From assembly GCA_013298765.1 (NCBI GenBank), contig JAAFJA010000003.1, forward strand, positions 124,001 through 188,000: DNA of 64,000 nt. The letters run 5' to 3'. The notes under the pieces were generated by a model that saw only the letters and a program-made list of their open reading frames with translations, was not told the DNA's origin and did not search any database. The stretch comes from Betaproteobacteria bacterium (GTDB lineage: Bacteria; Pseudomonadota; Gammaproteobacteria; Burkholderiales; Casimicrobiaceae). Position 1 is the stretch's first letter; each line of letters begins with the position of its first letter. A program made the position numbers and the translations under genes. Below are positions 61,834 through 64,000 of this stretch, piece after piece.

Positions 61834-62313
61834 ATGCCAATTGAGTCGAAGCGAGAGAAGGACTGGGAGGCACCTGTGAGCCGGGTGAGTAATTTTGCAC
61901 CCGCCAAACAACTAGGTGTCGAGTACCCAAGAGTCGCTGAGGAACAGCTAACGCAGGAACCAGAGCGCTTGCCAAAATCAGGTCAAACCAACGTCTTGTT
62001 CGTGTGCAGCCGAAATCAATGGCGAAGCCCGACCGCTGAGCAGGTTTGGCGTAAGCACCCTTCCCTATCCGTTCGCTCTGGGGGAACCAGTGCGAATGCA
62101 CGGCATCCTGTTTCCGCTGATGATGTTGCGTGGGCACACGTCATCTTCGTCATGGAAGAGAAGCACAAATCTCGACTGCTTGCTGAATACAGGCGGTTGC
62201 TGGAAAACAAGCCTATTCACGTCCTAGATATTCCAGACGAGTACAAATTCATGGAGCCAGAGTTGGTCGATCTACTTCGCCGATCGGTAGGAGACATTCT
62301 TGGCCTTGAGTAG
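61834..62313 (+). CDS. Cassette gene 3: small LMW tyrosine-phosphatase-like protein
   Basis: A 159-residue protein whose residues 52-159 match the compact low-molecular-weight phosphatase group of about 110 residues: NVLFVCSRNQWRSPTAEQVW (C-X5-R loop), RSGGTSANARHPVSADD, and VIFVMEEKHKSRL, then HVLDIPDEYKFMEPELVDLL. The first 50 residues have no match and may be spurious; a GTG or ATG nearer residue 50 could be the real start. The catalytic acid is probably in LDIPDEY. Confidence 0.75.
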   Translation: MPIESKREKDWEAPVSRVSNFAPAKQLGVEYPRVAEEQLTQEPERLPKSGQTNVLFVCSRNQWRSPTAEQVWRKHPSLSVRSGGTSANARHPVSADDVAWAHVIFVMEEKHKSRLLAEYRRLLENKPIHVLDIPDEYKFMEPELVDLLRRSVGDILGLE

Positions 62314-62343
62314 CTTTCACGAAGCAGTCTGGCGCATCCAAGC

Positions 62344-62415
62344 GCCTAACTCTTCGACCGAGCGGAGCCTCCAAGGGCGATCAGTTTCGGTCGCCTCTGA
62401 TATCAAACGTTAGGC
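62344..62415 (+). other. attC site of cassette 3 (intact cores)
   Basis: Perfect inverted cores GCCTAAC (62344-62350) and GTTAGGC (62409-62415), 72 bp apart end to end, with inner GACCGA and TCGGTC arms. This is the clearest attC in the array. Confidence 0.8.
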
Positions 62416-62420
62416 GGCGC

Positions 62421-62954
62421 ATGAGCACCTTGTCAGCAGACATTGCTGATCTCATCTCCAAAGCCGAGACGCTTCTCTTGTCCCCGCCGATTTCGCCTCT
62501 GATCTACGAAGATATGCAAGACCTCAGAAACAACGTGCTGCCAACGGACTACGAGAGCAGGTCGATCAACCTCTATGCGCTTTGGATACGAAGCGGCCCG
62601 AGCGAGGCTTGGCAGTGCATGTATATAGGCCAAAGGCAACAGAAAAAGGGATGGTCTAGGGTGCGAGAGCATCTCTTCTACACCCCGAAGGGAACTCAAT
62701 CAAAACTTGCGCAGCTTACTGAATGTTTGCGCAAGGGTTGCCAGGTTGGCGTTACTGGCGTACTTGTAGAACCTGACTCAATTCGACTGGCCATAGAAGA
62801 AGAACTCATCTACCGAAACACGCTGTCCGCGTGCGCTTTGCCGTGGAACAACAAAGGTCGGAAAAAGCCGCTGAAAAAAGAGCAGCCTAACTCTTCTGCT
62901 GAGAAGACGCATTCCGGGCGATTGCCTTCACGCACCTTGCACACCATACCCTAG
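62421..62954 (+). CDS. Cassette gene 4: GIY-YIG-like protein
   Basis: A 177-residue protein. LYALWIRSG ... QCMYIGQRQQ near residues 50-75, a following arginine/histidine pair in SRVREHLF, IEEELIYRN near 135 and PWNNKG near 150 follow the order of a GIY-YIG nuclease (two strands, Arg/His, Glu, Asn), though spacing is loose. The last 27 residues are encoded by a truncated attC and following DNA, so the natural C-terminus may have been lost. Starts six bases after the attC core. Confidence 0.55.
   Translation: MSTLSADIADLISKAETLLLSPPISPLIYEDMQDLRNNVLPTDYESRSINLYALWIRSGPSEAWQCMYIGQRQQKKGWSRVREHLFYTPKGTQSKLAQLTECLRKGCQVGVTGVLVEPDSIRLAIEEELIYRNTLSACALPWNNKGRKKPLKKEQPNSSAEKTHSGRLPSRTLHTIP
62885..62903 (+). 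other. Truncated attC left half
   Basis: GCCTAACTCTTC (62885-62896), identical to the start of the attC at 62344, then GCTGAG, but no GTTRRRY core follows before the next gene at 62963. The array is broken here. Confidence 0.6.
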
Positions 62955-62962
62955 AAATTTCC

Positions 62963-63529
62963 ATGCGCATAGAAGGCAAGCTCACCAGGTGGAACGACGA
63001 CCGAGGCTTCGGGTTCATCACTCCGCTCCATGGCGGACAGGAGATTTTTGTCCACATTTCTGCATTCCCGAAAGATGGCGTAAGACCTTCCATCGGAGAA
63101 AAGCTCTCGTTTGAGATTGAAACCGACGTCAGCGGAAAGAAGCAGGCGAAGTATGTTTTTTGTCCAGAGCGTCCGGCCGTTAAAAGTCCTAGCCCTGCAC
63201 CTTCCCGTAGACCTGTGTCCTATCAGCGCAAAGAGCGTCCAGGCTTTTTTGCTCGGGCCATTCCGTTGCTAGTCGTGGTCGGGTTAGGTGTCTATGGTTA
63301 CAACGAGTACAACCGCCGCGCCGCACCATCGCCCCAAAATTTCGCCATGCCAGAAGCTCAGGCATCGTCGCAGCGCTATACGTGCGACGGCCGCACGCAC
63401 TGCTCACAAATGACGTCCTGCGCTGAAGCCACGTACTTTCTCCGCAACTGCCCCGGCGTGAAAATGGACGGTAACAATGATGGCGTGCCCTGCGAGCAGC
63501 AGTGGTGTGCGAGCGGCTTCGCAAAGTGA
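62963..63529 (+). CDS. Cold-shock domain, membrane helix and excalibur domain protein
   Basis: A 188-residue protein with three parts. Residues 1-68 are a cold-shock domain (GKLTRWNDDRGFGFITP, EIFVHISAF) that binds single-stranded nucleic acid. A linker and one membrane helix (about 95-110, AIPLLVVVGLGVYGYNEY) follow. Residues 140-180 are an excalibur calcium-binding domain (CDGRTHCSQMTSC, DGNNDGVPCE) that would be outside the membrane. It starts 9 bp after cassette gene 4 and may have been captured with the array. Confidence 0.85.
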   Translation: MRIEGKLTRWNDDRGFGFITPLHGGQEIFVHISAFPKDGVRPSIGEKLSFEIETDVSGKKQAKYVFCPERPAVKSPSPAPSRRPVSYQRKERPGFFARAIPLLVVVGLGVYGYNEYNRRAAPSPQNFAMPEAQASSQRYTCDGRTHCSQMTSCAEATYFLRNCPGVKMDGNNDGVPCEQQWCASGFAK

Positions 63530-63696
63530 TAGCGCCGACATTTATTTTTTGTTGCACGCTGCCGTAACCGCGAAGCTGCGCGTTCGTATCGCGCCTCTGC
63601 GTGATGCAAAATAATCATTCGATGACGTAAGCGTTTGAAGTTTGTGCAACGCCGCCCTCAAAACACCGCAGCAAATTTGAATGTGAATCCGCAGCC

Positions 63697-64000
63697 ATGA
63701 ACCCCGATCAACTTCATCGCGATGGCTATGCGCTGCTGCGCAATCTGGTGCCTGCGACCTGGTTGGATGATCTTCGCGCTGCGTTTGATGCGTGCGAAAC
63801 GCCGTCTGCCCAATGGCGGGTGCCGCGCGGGCCGGATTGGCGTCATTCGATGCTCGATCTTGATCCGACGATCCAAGCGGTGTGTCGCTTGCCTGCGCTC
63901 TTGGCGGTGGTCGGCGAATTGATCGGTGAGCGGTTTTTTCTGGCTCAGGTAGAGGGGCGCGAGCCTTTGATGGGCGGCGGTCATCAGGGTCTGCACAGAG
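63697..64000 (+). CDS. Phytanoyl-CoA dioxygenase-like protein (5' part)
   Basis: The window ends inside this gene; 101 codons are visible and no stop. It begins MNPDQLHRDGYALLRNLVPA, typical of the PhyH family of Fe(II)/2-oxoglutarate oxygenases, and reaches GGGHQGLHR, which may be the start of the metal-binding H-x-D motif. The upstream 167 bp after the excalibur gene hold no gene. Product and substrate are unknown. Confidence 0.75.
   Translation, partial: MNPDQLHRDGYALLRNLVPATWLDDLRAAFDACETPSAQWRVPRGPDWRHSMLDLDPTIQAVCRLPALLAVVGELIGERFFLAQVEGREPLMGGGHQGLHR

Larger units (their letters stand above)
60527..62891 (+). mobile_element. Integrase-less integron cassette array
   Basis: Four same-strand genes with almost no spacing are each followed by a palindromic attC-like site: 61167-61237, 61693-61821, 62344-62415 and a truncated one at 62885. 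Each site shows R-box 7-mers and, where intact, complementary inner arms with one unpaired base. No integrase gene flanks the array on either side in view, so it matches the cluster of attC sites lacking integrase (CALIN) type. Confidence 0.75.

Noticed and set aside
1-64000. tRNA or rRNA genes
   Set aside because: I looked for cloverleaf-like T-arm sequences and rRNA cores and saw none; without a folding tool small RNAs could be missed.

Overview
The window looks like an origin-proximal chromosomal segment of a betaproteobacterium, probably Burkholderiales-like. This is inferred from two conserved gene orders (rsmB-DUF4390-ntrY-ntrX and nadD-rsfS-rlmH-maf-rng), a complete pstSCAB-phoU operon, and a small ribbon-helix-helix protein with an Ala/Lys/Pro-rich arm. 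No rRNA or tRNA gene was recognised, so the assignment rests on gene content only.

Layout. 1-3 kb: dnaA on the minus strand, with DnaA boxes on both sides and an AT-rich, repeat-bearing stretch downstream that is a candidate oriC, then an EamA permease. 3.2-8.8 kb: rsmB, a DUF4390 gene and the NtrY/NtrX-like two-component pair in one overlapping operon. 9.1-10.6 kb: an M32 carboxypeptidase. 10.7-30 kb: a phosphorus and arsenic district. It holds phoU-pstBACS, a three-gene lipid-flavoured cluster (phosphatidylserine-decarboxylase-like, Lgt-like, periplasmic binding protein), ppk-sixA, an OlsB-like acyltransferase, ppx, an ars operon (arsR, small ORF, arsI-like, arsC, aquaglyceroporin) and phoX behind a clear triple Pho box. 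30.2-34.4 kb: a LytS/LytTR-type two-component system bracketed by inverted repeats, then an S9 peptidase; a CbiM-like permease follows. 35.4-43.6 kb: a defence island with a type III-like restriction-modification pair translationally coupled to a VapBC-type toxin-antitoxin module, next to a second, decayed vapBC. 43.7-49.7 kb: a tandem-fused double UvrA. 49.9-60.1 kb: two MFS transporters, peptidase E, nitronate monooxygenase, a DUF4230 protein, and the rng-maf-rlmH-rsfS-nadD block, in which RsfS carries a tail of about 316 residues resembling histone H1. 60.4-62.9 kb: a short array of integron-type gene cassettes with attC sites and no integrase in view. The window ends with a cold-shock/excalibur membrane protein and the start of a phytanoyl-CoA-dioxygenase-like gene.

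How the genes work together. Phosphate uptake (Pst), its control (PhoU), organic phosphate hydrolysis (PhoX), polyphosphate synthesis and breakdown (Ppk, Ppx) and phosphorus-free membrane lipid synthesis (OlsB-like) sit within 20 kb of an arsenate detoxification operon. That grouping makes sense because arsenate enters cells through phosphate transporters. The most unusual elements are the integrase-less cassette array, the RsfS tail, the in-frame palindromic repeats inside uvrA and mod, the GGGGCTA...TAGCCCC inverted-repeat family, and the psd-like/lgt-like/binding-protein cluster.
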